Shown here: one piece after another, positions 1 to 8,410 of the stretch
How positions within the stretch are numbered: the first letter of the stretch is position 1
Layout: every line of letters starts with the position of its first letter
DNA from: Pseudohongiella sp.
GTDB lineage: Bacteria > Pseudomonadota > Gammaproteobacteria > Pseudomonadales > Pseudohongiellaceae
DNA: 64,000 nt
Direction of reading: 5' to 3'
NCBI RefSeq assembly: GCF_011050365.1
Contig: NZ_DRFV01000016.1
Span: 1-64,000 of the forward strand
Notes under the pieces: generated by a model
Database searches by the model: none
Seen by the model: the letters and a program-made list of their open reading frames with translations, nothing else
What the model was told of the DNA's origin: nothing
Program-made: the position numbers and the translations under genes

Positions 1-540
1 TACCGTACATTAGATATAGCCAAAGCAGATATATTTAATTACATTGAGCGCTTTCACAATCCTCGGATGCGGCGAAGACTAGCGAAGAGTGATTTGGAGT
101 TCTCAGCCTTTTTAGAACCGTCCGTGGAAACGGGGTAGAACCCTATACGTTGAAGCGACAACTATCATCCCGATCCTGATTTACAACGAATGTTATACCG
201 CCAGCCTCCCCTGTTGTGAGCTTGATATGTCTGACCAGTTTGCTCGTAACTGTCTCAAGGTCTGACTCAGGGACAGCAATATATCCTTCGAAAACTACCT
301 TACTCAATGTTCAATCCGTGCTGAAGCGCGACACTTGTATCGTGCGTCAGCACGATTATTCGGCTTTCCTGCACGACATCTCATTAGAATTATTCATCAA
401 ATGCCATCGGTGACTAACTGAAATACAACGACGCCTAACGCTTCAGGCACGCTCTGGCGCTGATCAGCGCGTGCACGCCTGGCTATATATTCGAGCAAGC
501 ACACATAGTAGGGTGTACATTTATAACAGCAATTTAGCAA
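1..540. other. No gene seen (left edge of island)
   Basis: This stretch is AT-rich and patchy. The short open frames on both strands lack a ribosome site and any recognisable motif. It probably consists of decayed island DNA belonging to the oldest insertion layer. Confidence 0.5.
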
Positions 541-559
541 AAGCAATGGCCTGCACGGT

Positions 560-756
560 CCAGTGCGTGTGTCAGGATGGCTGATTCGGGAGATGCTGTC
601 AGCGACAATGCCGGGTAACGGATACATAGTTCGTTGCGTATGCCGGGCAAAGATCCTCAGCTCGGATGTTGGTTCAATGAAAAATAAGGCATTTAGTACG
701 GAAGGGAATTTGGTGCGGCCACCTGGGCTCAAACCTGGGGAAAACGGGTGATGAGA
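560..756. repeat. Island repeat unit R1 (most diverged tRNA 3'-half copy)
   Basis: Bases 711-756 align without gaps to the last 46 bases of the tRNA at 19,284-19,360, in the same orientation, with about 10 mismatches. The left flank has the shared landmarks of the other units: an ACGGA...ATAG element at 618 and the words TTCAATGAAAAATAAG near 673. The landmark-to-tRNA spacing is about 93 bp, against 99-100 bp in the better preserved units. It is the outermost and most decayed copy, and is read as an old attachment-site junction. Confidence 0.7.
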
Positions 757-1324
757 AAGAGCAGATCGGCGTAGATCGGTACATTAAGCTGGAAAAAGTA
801 AAAAGTGATTGAATATCGAACCAAATGATTTTACCGAAACCGACCGTATACCGAGCCTTGATTCCCCGAGCCCGCCAAGTTGAAGAACGGACATGGAGTT
901 GCGGTCTCGTTATCGTCTCTCAAGTCTATACGCGCCGTGATTGGCTATAAGACGTAGGATACTTGCCGGAGACCGTTAATCAGGCTAGTGTCTAAAGGTT
1001 AGCTTTATAAACCAGACGGGCATGATTTTCATGCATGTAAGATACGGATTATAAAGTAAATATTTTTCAATGGCGTCGATTTGGCCCAGAGTAAGTCAAT
1101 TAAGCCACTGGACCGGTAGCGCTCAACCCGGAAAGCTGCAGCGAGTTGAATGCAATAAACTGCCTGCTTGAACACGGTCATTTGGACAGCAGGGTTGAGA
1201 ATTGCTGATGATAAAAATACCATCGGCATTTTGGCAGGCATTACAAGCGAGGCGATGAAAGCGATCGTTCGAACAGATTGAGTCAATGGGAAAAATAATG
1301 AATATGTCCGCGAAGGGGGCAATG
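757..1324. other. Gene-free leader before the stressosome operon
   Basis: No convincing reading frame is present. The region must hold the promoter of the five-gene operon that starts at 1325, but I see no clear sigma-70 hexamer pair. A purine-rich ribosome site (AAGGGGG, 1313-1319) lies at its right end. Confidence 0.5.
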
Positions 1325-1753
1325 ATGACAGAAAGCTATACTATGTCAGAGGAAGAAAATGCAGCCCGCATACCAGTGTCCGAGCTCTGGGAGGGTGTTC
1401 TCCTGCTTTCACTCAACGGTATTGTCGATTCGGCACAGTCCCAGCATGTGATGGACGTTGTGCTCAATAAAATCGCTGAAACCCGGGCCCGGATCTTCAT
1501 TCTGGATATTCGTGCCGTGGTTGCGATGGACACAGCTGTGGCCAATCACTTAATCAAGATTACCCAGGCGGCATCATTACTTGGGTGCGAGTGCGTCATA
1601 TCCGGAATTTCCCCCGCGGTAGCTCAATCGCTGGTGCAGTTGGGTATTTCGCTGGACGATGTCGTTACCCGGGTTACCATCAGCGATGCGCTAAGCTATG
1701 CCTTTGATCGACTTGCGTTGCAGGTTGTTTCGCGCGGCAATAACATACCCTGA
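1325..1753 (+). CDS. STAS-domain protein, RsbR-type stressosome subunit without a sensor domain
   Basis: The protein is a single STAS domain of about 110 residues with a short N-terminal extension. It matches the C-terminal half of RsbR proteins: the motif MDTAVANHL carries the expected phosphorylatable Thr, and GISPAVAQSLV has Ser at the second regulatory site (residues 83 and 115 counted from the upstream start at 1286). In known stressosomes RsbR proteins form the shell with RsbS and carry N-terminal sensor domains (globin, PAS and others); none is present here. The start at 1325 is preferred because AAGGGGG lies 5 bases upstream; 1286 and 1322 are in-frame alternatives. It abuts the next STAS gene by one base, so the two are surely co-transcribed. 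Confidence 0.75.
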   Translation: MTESYTMSEEENAARIPVSELWEGVLLLSLNGIVDSAQSQHVMDVVLNKIAETRARIFILDIRAVVAMDTAVANHLIKITQAASLLGCECVISGISPAVAQSLVQLGISLDDVVTRVTISDALSYAFDRLALQVVSRGNNIP

Positions 1754-2223
1754 TGGCGACTAAGCTTTCGACAGACGAGGAATTAACCGCGGGCGTACCT
1801 AGTAGCGGGGCGTCGCAGCCAGAATTACAGCATGTCAGAACTCTCAGCCGTTATGCCATGCATATCACGAATGACTGTCTTGTTGTGACATTGCCCACCG
1901 ATCTGGATTCGGAGGTGACCAGAGAACTTAGCGCGCTTCTGAATCTTGTCGATCGCCATAGGCATCGTGGACTCGTTATAGATCTGTCGCTTATGGACAT
2001 CTTGCCGTCAAAGCTGGCGAGCCTGCTGGAGCAGTTGTCGCGGGCGTCCAGTCTGTTAAACGCGCCGACCGTCATCTGCGGCATAAAGCCGGGCCTTGCT
2101 TCAGCGTTGGCTCTGCTTGGTATCAGGTTTGACGGTGTGCGAAAAGCCAGAAATATGGATCACGCCCTCGCCGAGCTCACTCAATTACGGTCGGCAAATG
2201 TTGCTGTACGTAGCGGATATTAG
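1753..2223 (+). CDS. rsbS: STAS-domain protein, RsbS-like stressosome scaffold
   Basis: This 156-residue protein is a STAS domain (about residues 35-145) after a polar N-terminal tail. The core strand and helix read VIDLSLMDILPSKLASLL, placing Ser86 where RsbS carries its single regulatory phosphoserine. In the Bacillus system RsbS and RsbR hold the RsbT kinase until stress-induced phosphorylation releases it. The gene overlaps the preceding STAS gene by one base, and the kinase gene follows three bases after its stop. RsbS is normally shorter (about 120 residues), so the N-terminal tail is an oddity. The family is clear; assignment as RsbS rather than a second RsbR rests on gene order and the phosphosite motif. 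Confidence 0.72.
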   Translation: MATKLSTDEELTAGVPSSGASQPELQHVRTLSRYAMHITNDCLVVTLPTDLDSEVTRELSALLNLVDRHRHRGLVIDLSLMDILPSKLASLLEQLSRASSLLNAPTVICGIKPGLASALALLGIRFDGVRKARNMDHALAELTQLRSANVAVRSGY

Positions 2224-2226
2224 CGT

Positions 2227-2616
2227 ATGGTCGAATTTGTGGTAACTGATGGCCGCGATGTTAAGAACGTCGTGGAGGGTGCGCAAGCTATGCTTCGAGA
2301 AGTGCCGTTTGGTCGAGCCGAGCGCTTTCTGGTCGCTACCGCCGTCAGCGAACTCGCCCGTAACCTCGTTGTTCACGCGGGCGGCGGGGTTGTGCGCCTG
2401 AGTGTGCTTGAGGAGCAGGACCGCCGTGGCTTTGAGGTTGTCACCGAGGATGAGGGGCCCGGTATTGCCGACTGGCCCCTTGCACTGACCGAAGGGTATA
2501 GCACGGCGAACTCGCTGGGGCTCGGTCTACCGGGGGTGCAACGCATCATGGACGAACTGGATTTTGACGAAAATCGCTTAGTGGGAACGCGGATTGTCGC
2601 GAGGAAGTGGGTATGA
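2227..2616 (+). CDS. rsbT: RsbT-like serine/threonine kinase of the stressosome
   Basis: A 129-residue GHKL-type ATPase-kinase. Its N-box is SELARN (residues 41-46), its G1 motif DEGPG (75-79) and its G2 motif GLGLPG (about 98-103), all intact and spaced as in RsbT. RsbT phosphorylates RsbR and RsbS and, once freed, activates a partner: the RsbU phosphatase in Bacillus, other outputs elsewhere. It lies directly after two STAS genes and overlaps the phosphatase gene by ATGA, so translational coupling is likely. No RsbU, RsbV, RsbW or sigma-B gene follows, so its released form must act on something else; the diguanylate cyclase two genes downstream is the obvious candidate. Confidence 0.85.
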   Translation: MVEFVVTDGRDVKNVVEGAQAMLREVPFGRAERFLVATAVSELARNLVVHAGGGVVRLSVLEEQDRRGFEVVTEDEGPGIADWPLALTEGYSTANSLGLGLPGVQRIMDELDFDENRLVGTRIVARKWV

Positions 2617-3212
2617 GCCGGTTACGCCTCGATACTGGCATCGCCACTCGACCGATCCCGAGCGAGTTGAGCCAGGCATGCGGCGATATCGGACTTGTTC
2701 GGCTGACCGGCAGTGGTTTGTTTGCCGCCATGATTGACGGACTTGGCCATGGCCCGCTGGCGCAGGCCGTGGCAAGTGAGGCCCGCGACTACCTGATTCA
2801 ATGCGATCCGGACAGTACCCTGGACTCAATCATGTCGTCGCTTCGACAGCAATTGCGTGGCGGCAGAGGTTGCGTAGCAGCCCTTTGCCGCGTCGATGCA
2901 CTGGAAGGTTGTTTCGAGTTTTGTGGACTTGGCAACATTACCACGCGTATCGTCGGCACATCATTTAAAACATTTGTTCCTCAGGATGGCATCATCGGTC
3001 AGGTCGCGCCTGCGCCAATTGTCCAGCGCCAGTTACTGGCAGCTGATAGCGTTGTCGTGATGCATAGTGATGGCATCTCCTCACATATCGGCAATGTTGG
3101 TCTCGAGCGACTTTTGCAGGGTGATCCGCAGTTAGCAGCAGAACGACTGGTAGAGACCTTCGGACGCGACTCCGACGACGCTGGCTGTGTTGTGATCAGG
3201 ATTAAAGCATGA
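2613..3212 (+). CDS. rsbX: RsbX-like PP2C/SpoIIE-type phosphatase
   Basis: The 199-residue protein is a compact PP2C (SpoIIE-type) phosphatase. Metal-site landmarks are CGD (residues 23-25), MIDGLGHG (about 40-47) and HSDGISSH near the C-terminus. RsbX dephosphorylates the STAS proteins to reset the stressosome. The ATG at 2613 overlaps the kinase stop as ATGA; a GTG two codons upstream is possible but has no better ribosome site. Its stop in turn overlaps the start of the cyclase gene (ATGA). No sensor or membrane part is attached, which argues for feedback resetting rather than an RsbU-type output. Confidence 0.8.
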   Translation: MSRLRLDTGIATRPIPSELSQACGDIGLVRLTGSGLFAAMIDGLGHGPLAQAVASEARDYLIQCDPDSTLDSIMSSLRQQLRGGRGCVAALCRVDALEGCFEFCGLGNITTRIVGTSFKTFVPQDGIIGQVAPAPIVQRQLLAADSVVVMHSDGISSHIGNVGLERLLQGDPQLAAERLVETFGRDSDDAGCVVIRIKA

Positions 3213-4312
3213 ATGAACTTCTGGAGCTTCCGTTAGAAACGGATGAGGATTGTGTCGCCGTCGGCAAACGGATTCACAGGCTGGCACTGGATATCGGCTT
3301 CTCCGATGCTGCGGCTATCCGCGCAGGGCTTTCGACCTGTGAAATTGCCACGAGGCTCAGTGCGGACGCCCGCCGCGCCCGTATCCATGTTGGATTTCAG
3401 CCCTCTGAAACTGGTTTCTACCTCGCCATTTTTCTCCCCGGTGAGCTGAAGCCATCGGAGCGGGAGCTTGCGAATGTGATGTTCGACCGTGTCGTTGACC
3501 TGACGTCTGCAGAGTCAATCAGCGGCAGCATGATACTTCAGGAAGTGCCAGACAAGGGATTCATGCCTACTGAATCTTTTATGGAGAGGCAGCGTGCGCG
3601 AAGCTCGGAGCTGTCGCGCTCCGAGCTTTTATCCGAGTTGAGTGATCGTAATGCGGAACTCAGGTCGCTGTTGGTCGAGCTGCGCACCCGTGCAGAGGAT
3701 GACCGCCGACGTGAACAGGCTGCGTCTGCACGGGAATACCGAAAGAATCTGGAGCTGAGCAGCGCCTACGCGGAGTTGAATGAACTGCGCGAGAAGGATC
3801 GTCAGCTCGCTAATTTCGATATTCTTACAGGGTTACCCTCGCGTGTATTGTTCAACGACCGCCTTGCCCAGGCCCTCGCTCATGCTGGTCGCGACAAGAC
3901 CAGAGTCGCACTATGCTTTATGGATCTGGACCGATTTAAGGCGGTGAATGATAACGGTGGGCATAGTGCCGGTGATCGCGTATTGGCAATGGTTGCCGAT
4001 AGGTTGAGTGAGGGTCGCCGGAGCTCCGACACGATTGCACGAATCGGCGGCGATGAGTTCACTCTGATCCTCCCCGATATTTCAGATATTGAAGCCGCAA
4101 AAAATATCGCCCGGTCCATAATAGATTCTATCGCGCAGCCATTTATGGTCGAAGGTAGCTGTTACGGAATTGGTATCAGCATTGGCGTCGCGTTTTTTCC
4201 GGACGACGCTGTCGAGATAGAGGCATTAATCCGATGTGCTGACACGGCCTTGTATTCCGTGAAGGCAGCAGGACGTAACGATGTACGCTGCTATGCGGAA
4301 ATAAGCGATTAA
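3209..4312 (+). CDS. Diguanylate cyclase with degenerate kinase-like N-terminus; presumed stressosome output
   Basis: The protein has 367 residues. The N-terminal 110 residues resemble an RsbT-type ATPase fold (helix AAIRAGLSTCEIATRL in place of the N-box), but the N-box Asn and glycine boxes are missing. Residues 125-205 form a long charged coiled coil ending in the usual GGDEF linker (DILTGLPSR). The cyclase domain has an intact GGDEF at 280-284 and a product-inhibition site RSSD at 271-274, so it should make c-di-GMP with feedback control. It is the last gene of the operon and overlaps the phosphatase by ATGA. The N-terminus could dock on the stressosome or RsbT; that is inference. Confidence 0.82.
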   Translation: MNELLELPLETDEDCVAVGKRIHRLALDIGFSDAAAIRAGLSTCEIATRLSADARRARIHVGFQPSETGFYLAIFLPGELKPSERELANVMFDRVVDLTSAESISGSMILQEVPDKGFMPTESFMERQRARSSELSRSELLSELSDRNAELRSLLVELRTRAEDDRRREQAASAREYRKNLELSSAYAELNELREKDRQLANFDILTGLPSRVLFNDRLAQALAHAGRDKTRVALCFMDLDRFKAVNDNGGHSAGDRVLAMVADRLSEGRRSSDTIARIGGDEFTLILPDISDIEAAKNIARSIIDSIAQPFMVEGSCYGIGISIGVAFFPDDAVEIEALIRCADTALYSVKAAGRNDVRCYAEISD

Positions 4313-4329
4313 ACCATAATTGAACTAGT

Positions 4330-4791
4330 ATGCGAGATCAAGTGCAGGCACTGGTAAGTTAACTCCTTATCTGCAAGAATCCGTCATATGACTCAATAAA
4401 AATTCTACAATCGCCACCGTATCCCGCCTGAAATCATGCAATATGCTGTCTGGCTCTACCATCGATTCAGCCTTAGCCATCGAAATATTGAAGATCTAAT
4501 CGCTCACGTGGTTTTGAGGTCAGGGCCAGTCAGTCACTGGCTAAGAAGGGTTCTACGCCGACTGTACAAACACAACAGGGAAGAGGGCCCGGGGCCCATA
4601 GCAATGATATTGGGTTTGAACGCGCGCGTCATGCGCACCCAGGCAACGGATGCATAGTCCGTTACTCAGGCCGGTCATGTTTCCGCCAATAGGATGAAAA
4701 GGCATTGAAAAAAAAGGAAATATTGAGAAAATTGCCTGGAACAGTGCTGAGGCAACCTGGGCTCGAGCCAAGGGCAAACGGACTATGACTC
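4330..4791. repeat. Island repeat unit R2 with IS6-type remnant and tRNA 3'-half copy
   Basis: From left to right it holds a segment shared with R5 (TTAACTCC...ATCTGC), a truncated IS6-type transposase start, a shared flank beginning GGGTTCTAC (4548), the hairpin ACGGA-TGCATAG-TCCGT (4646-4662) and a tRNA-derived segment (4745-4791, 37 of 47 bases identical to the tRNA). Hairpin-to-tRNA spacing is 99 bp, equal to that in R4 and nearly that at the tRNA itself (100). It closes the stressosome cargo and opens the gabT cargo. Confidence 0.75.
4388..4547 (+). pseudogene. IS6-family transposase N-terminal remnant
   Basis: Reading from ATG 4388 gives MTQ, a stop, then KFYNRHRIPPEIMQYAVWLYHRFSLSHRNIEDL with small gaps. 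This is the start of IS6-family transposases (RFPPEII..AVWLY.RF.LS.RDIEDLL). The remnant carries an in-frame stop at codon 4 and breaks off after about 45 codons, so the DDE catalytic domain is gone. The same fragment, cut at nearly the same place, occurs in R5. Confidence 0.72.
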
Positions 4792-4924
4792 TTCTCTGAA
4801 GCGTTCGCAAAATCGAAGTAGAACCAGACAATTCTGAAAGTTCTGTTGAATCGATTTGTTTAACGGTACTTTGGTGCATAGAATCCATTATGAGTCTTTT
4901 AATTTATCCAATGGAGTATGAAAA

Positions 4925-6202
4925 GTGAGCAATCAAGAATTACAGGCGCTAAAAGAACGTTACGTTGCAGCTGGTGCGGCAAGTCCAAATGAACAATTCG
5001 CCGACCATGCACTTAATGCAGAGATTTGGGACGCTGATGGCAAGCGCATGATCGACTTTGCCGGTGGTATTGGTGTTCTAAACATCGGTCATTGCCATCC
5101 AAAAGTCGTTGCTGCCGTTAAAGCGCAGCTAGATAAGGTAATGCACACTTGCCAAACCGTTATGCCGTATGAAGGGTATGTGAAACTGGCCCAGAGGCTG
5201 GCTGAAGTCGCACCTGTAAAGGGTGATGCGAAGGTGATGCTGGCCAATTCGGGTGCAGAAGCGCTGGAAAATGCGGTTAAGATCGCTCGTGCTGCCACCA
5301 ATAAGAACAATGTGATCTGCTTTGACGGGGGATATCATGGCCGTACCTTCATGACCATGGCCATGAACGGCAAAGCAGCGCCTTACCAGAATGATTTCGG
5401 CCCGATGCCTGGCTCAGTCTATCGCGCGCCTTATCCGGTTCCCTACCATGGTGTCAGCGACGAAGAAGCTCTGCGCGGCCTGAAAATGACAATGAAGTCA
5501 GATTCTCCCGCAGGAGACACAGCTGCTATCGTTATTGAGCCTTTGTTGGGTGAAGGTGGGTTTTATTCAGCATCTCCCCAATTCCTTCAGGAAATTAGGA
5601 AGATTTGTGATGAAAACGATATTTTGATGATTGTTGACGAAGTACAAAGTGGCTTTGGCAGAACCGGGAAAATGTTCGCTATTGAACACAGTGGCGTTCA
5701 GCCAGACATGATGACCATGGCCAAATCAATGGCTGCTGGCATGCCTATCTCAGCAATTGTGGGGACTGATAAAGTGATGGATGCGTCCGGTCCTAATTCG
5801 CTAGGTGGAACGTATACGGGCAGCCCAACCGCCTGTGCCGCGGCATTAGCGGTTTTTGATGTCTTTGAGGAAGAAGATATTCTTGGTAAAAGTCAGCGTT
5901 TAGGCGAAAAGCTACATGACCGCTTCGTTCAATGGGAAAAACAATTTCTACACGTTGCCAATCCCAGAAATTTGGGTGCCATGGCAGCCTTTGAACTGGT
6001 AGAAAGTAAAGAGTCGCGACAACCCAAAGCTGAGATGGCAGCTGCCATTATAAAAAAAGCTCAAGAAAAAGGACTGATATTGCTGGCTTGCGGTCTGTTT
6101 GGTAACTCCATTCGTTTTCTCATGCCGATCACAATTGAAGACGAGGTGCTGGAAGAAGGCTTGAATATTGTTGAAGAAAGCCTGAAAGAAGTGGGTGCAT
6201 GA
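4925..6202 (+). CDS. gabT: 4-aminobutyrate aminotransferase (class III, PLP)
   Basis: The 425-residue protein has full family length. It transfers the amino group of GABA (or a related omega-amino acid) to 2-oxoglutarate, giving succinate semialdehyde and glutamate. The PLP lysine lies in TMAKSMAAGMP (Lys267); the cofactor-binding IVDEVQSGFGRTG (about 236-248) and the substrate-side NSGAEALENAVK (108-119) are intact. The start is GTG 4925 with GGAG at 4913-4916. No gabD dehydrogenase, permease or regulator is nearby: it is the sole gene between repeat units R2 and R3. Sister enzymes acting on 5-aminovalerate or beta-alanine look alike, so the exact substrate is unsure. Confidence 0.88.
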   Translation: MSNQELQALKERYVAAGAASPNEQFADHALNAEIWDADGKRMIDFAGGIGVLNIGHCHPKVVAAVKAQLDKVMHTCQTVMPYEGYVKLAQRLAEVAPVKGDAKVMLANSGAEALENAVKIARAATNKNNVICFDGGYHGRTFMTMAMNGKAAPYQNDFGPMPGSVYRAPYPVPYHGVSDEEALRGLKMTMKSDSPAGDTAAIVIEPLLGEGGFYSASPQFLQEIRKICDENDILMIVDEVQSGFGRTGKMFAIEHSGVQPDMMTMAKSMAAGMPISAIVGTDKVMDASGPNSLGGTYTGSPTACAAALAVFDVFEEEDILGKSQRLGEKLHDRFVQWEKQFLHVANPRNLGAMAAFELVESKESRQPKAEMAAAIIKKAQEKGLILLACGLFGNSIRFLMPITIEDEVLEEGLNIVEESLKEVGA

Positions 6203-6231
6203 TACGTTGTCATAGGTAATGTAAAACTCAC

Positions 6232-6409
6232 CCGCTAACGACAAAACCTGCGCACCGGGCTATGATTCCGCCGTTTGATTCAGGCAACGAGCGCATAGTC
6301 CGTCACTTTTGCCACCAAAAAGCAGCCAAAGTCGTGGTAAGCAGATGAAAAAAAGGAAAATATGGAGGGCCCATCAGGACTCGAGCCAGGGACAGGCGTA
6401 TTATGAGTC
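6232..6409. repeat. Island repeat unit R3 (tRNA 3'-half copy)
   Basis: Bases 6363-6409 match the tRNA 3' 47 bases at 40 positions, through the anticodon loop. The left flank holds the half-hairpin CGCATAGTCCGTCACT (from 6292), but the hairpin-to-tRNA spacing is about 76 bp, as though 24 bp had been lost. It separates gabT from the cyclase/TPR/TraF cargo. Confidence 0.72.
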
Positions 6410-6539
6410 AGATTCTGGCAACGATCGCCAACCACCATCAGCATAAAAACATATAAATACCTCAGTTTTGTGGTTGGGGCTTATGGCGGCGCGCGATTGT
6501 TGCTGGAGTAGATGTGCAGATGTGTACAGGTCTGCGAGA

Positions 6540-8327
6540 CTATTTTATCTTGAAGTGCCAGATGCCGTTCCAGTCTGCAGGCGGTGCGTTATTTTCAAAT
6601 TCCTTGATCCGCGCCATCATGACCAGTGAAGGCCCATCCTCCGGGTGTAGTTCCAGACAACGGGAGAGGTTGTCTCTGGCACGATTCCAATCCCTACTGC
6701 GATAGGCGGCAAGCCCGGCTTCGTAGCAACGAAAGAGTTCGGTGAGCTCGGCTTCAACGGTTCCAGCCAGCGCGAACAATTCATAGATTGTTGTCACTTC
6801 GTCTTTTCCTGCCACTGCTACGCGGTCAATTTCCCGAAGCTCGAAATGCTCATCGATTCTGGCGCGAGTCCGTTCGTCGATCAGTATTCGGGTGTGATAG
6901 TGCTTGTTGAGACTTTCCAGACGCGAGGCCAGGTTCACGGCATCTCCCATGACGGTATAGGATTTGGAGTTCTCGGAACCGATATTACCGGTGAGCACAT
7001 CACCGGTGGCCAGGCCTACGCGGATGTGGATGTCGGGTAAGCCTTTACGAAAACCAAGAATCTCGGGAAGAGTGGCGTGCAGCTTGCTGAGCTGTTGAAA
7101 CTGGGCCAGTGCAGCCTGGCAGGCGAGTACAGCGTGGTTTTCTTCCCCCGTGAAGGGTGGCCCCCAAAATGCCATAATTGAGTCGCCGATGTACTTGTCG
7201 ATGACGCCTTTTTCCTCAAGTATCGGTTCAGTCATGGTGCAGAGGTAGTGATTGATCAGGCGGACCAGACCACCAGGAGTCAGTGATTCAGAAATTTTAC
7301 TGAACCCCTCAACATCTGAAAAGAACACGGTCATTTCCTGATTGTTGCCACTCAGTTTTGCCTGTTCAATACCTTGGCCAAGCAAGGAGTCAACAATGCG
7401 TGGATCAACGTATTTGCCGAACAACTCTTTCACCTGATTTTTAAAACGAAGCTCCTGTGCCATGTGATTAAAGGTAAAAGCCAACTGGCCTACTTCATCG
7501 TGGCTGCTGGGAATGACTTCAATGTTGAGATTGCCTTTGCTAATTTCTTCTGACTTGGCTTTGAGGTCGCGCACTGGATTCACCAGCCGGGTTGTAATGC
7601 GAGCCGAGATTACGATACCAACCAGAAACACGATAAAAGTGAGTATAAAATTCTGCTGATAGATACCAAGAATCATGGATTCCGCAGCTTCAATCTCCTC
7701 GGCCTGGGTACTGTTGAGCTGTTCCAGGCTGAGCAGCATTGCCAGCAGCTCCGCATTGAGGTGATCCGCCTCTACTTGAAGTTGGTCCAGCCTGCCTGCA
7801 AATTCCCCGGTATCGGCAGACTCAAGATCGTCGATCAAACCCAGGGCGTGTCGAAAATATTCGCCATGCTCCTTTTCAATATTTTCGAGAAGCAAACCTA
7901 TTCGGCCAAACTGGATGGCATCGAGGGGGCTCAAAAACTGAGGCTCTGCCAGAGTTTCATCGAGAATGCGACGTGCCACAACAAGCTCTTCCTGCACCAG
8001 GGTTTCGAAACGCATGAATTGCTCGCGATCGACGTCAATCATCTCGCGTGCATCTGGGTCGCTGCTCCACAATCGCATCATGCGTTCCAGATAGAGTTCT
8101 TCTTCGAGTGAATGCACATCAATGTTTGCAGCGACCTGGGCGAGCGGCAACACCCGATGGGCAAGGTGGGTGACGCGGACCTTGACATCGTTGACTTTGA
8201 AGTAGGAGATCACGAAAGAAACACTGGCAGCAATCAGCATCACGGTCACCAATGCTGAGGTGAGCCCGAAAACCTTGACCCATATAGAGCGGAAGCGAGG
8301 TGGTGTTTGCGCAGAAGTCATGGTCAT
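6540..8327 (-). CDS. Membrane-bound class III adenylate cyclase with HAMP and TPR-like tail
   Basis: The 595-residue protein has TM1 (about 17-42), a mostly helical periplasmic sensor (about 45-222), TM2 (about 227-244), HAMP (about 245-297) and a class III cyclase domain (about 325-505). The C-terminal tail of 90 residues resembles one or two TPR helices pairs (AGLAAYRSRDWNRARDNL). Metal aspartates are at FFSDVEGFS (Asp338) and DKYIGDS (Asp382). Lys378 and the Asp of VMGDAVNLASRLE (Asp462) are the adenine-selecting pair, so cAMP is the expected product. The gene sits in the third cargo block, together with a TPR gene on the same strand. The signal sensed is not evident. Confidence 0.87.
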   Translation of the reverse strand: MTMTSAQTPPRFRSIWVKVFGLTSALVTVMLIAASVSFVISYFKVNDVKVRVTHLAHRVLPLAQVAANIDVHSLEEELYLERMMRLWSSDPDAREMIDVDREQFMRFETLVQEELVVARRILDETLAEPQFLSPLDAIQFGRIGLLLENIEKEHGEYFRHALGLIDDLESADTGEFAGRLDQLQVEADHLNAELLAMLLSLEQLNSTQAEEIEAAESMILGIYQQNFILTFIVFLVGIVISARITTRLVNPVRDLKAKSEEISKGNLNIEVIPSSHDEVGQLAFTFNHMAQELRFKNQVKELFGKYVDPRIVDSLLGQGIEQAKLSGNNQEMTVFFSDVEGFSKISESLTPGGLVRLINHYLCTMTEPILEEKGVIDKYIGDSIMAFWGPPFTGEENHAVLACQAALAQFQQLSKLHATLPEILGFRKGLPDIHIRVGLATGDVLTGNIGSENSKSYTVMGDAVNLASRLESLNKHYHTRILIDERTRARIDEHFELREIDRVAVAGKDEVTTIYELFALAGTVEAELTELFRCYEAGLAAYRSRDWNRARDNLSRCLELHPEDGPSLVMMARIKEFENNAPPADWNGIWHFKIK

Positions 8328-8410
8328 CCGGCTTGGTTGCAGTTCGACACTAAGTATACCCTAGTGGAACGCTGGTTTATGCATCAATGCCTAATGTGGT
8401 AATTCACGAT

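Noticed and set aside
216-413. Short open frame at the left edge
   Set aside because: No ribosome site, no family resemblance, and it lies in decayed island DNA.
397-751. Open frames on both strands through repeat R1
   Set aside because: Their peptides simply translate the repeat unit and tRNA-derived sequence.
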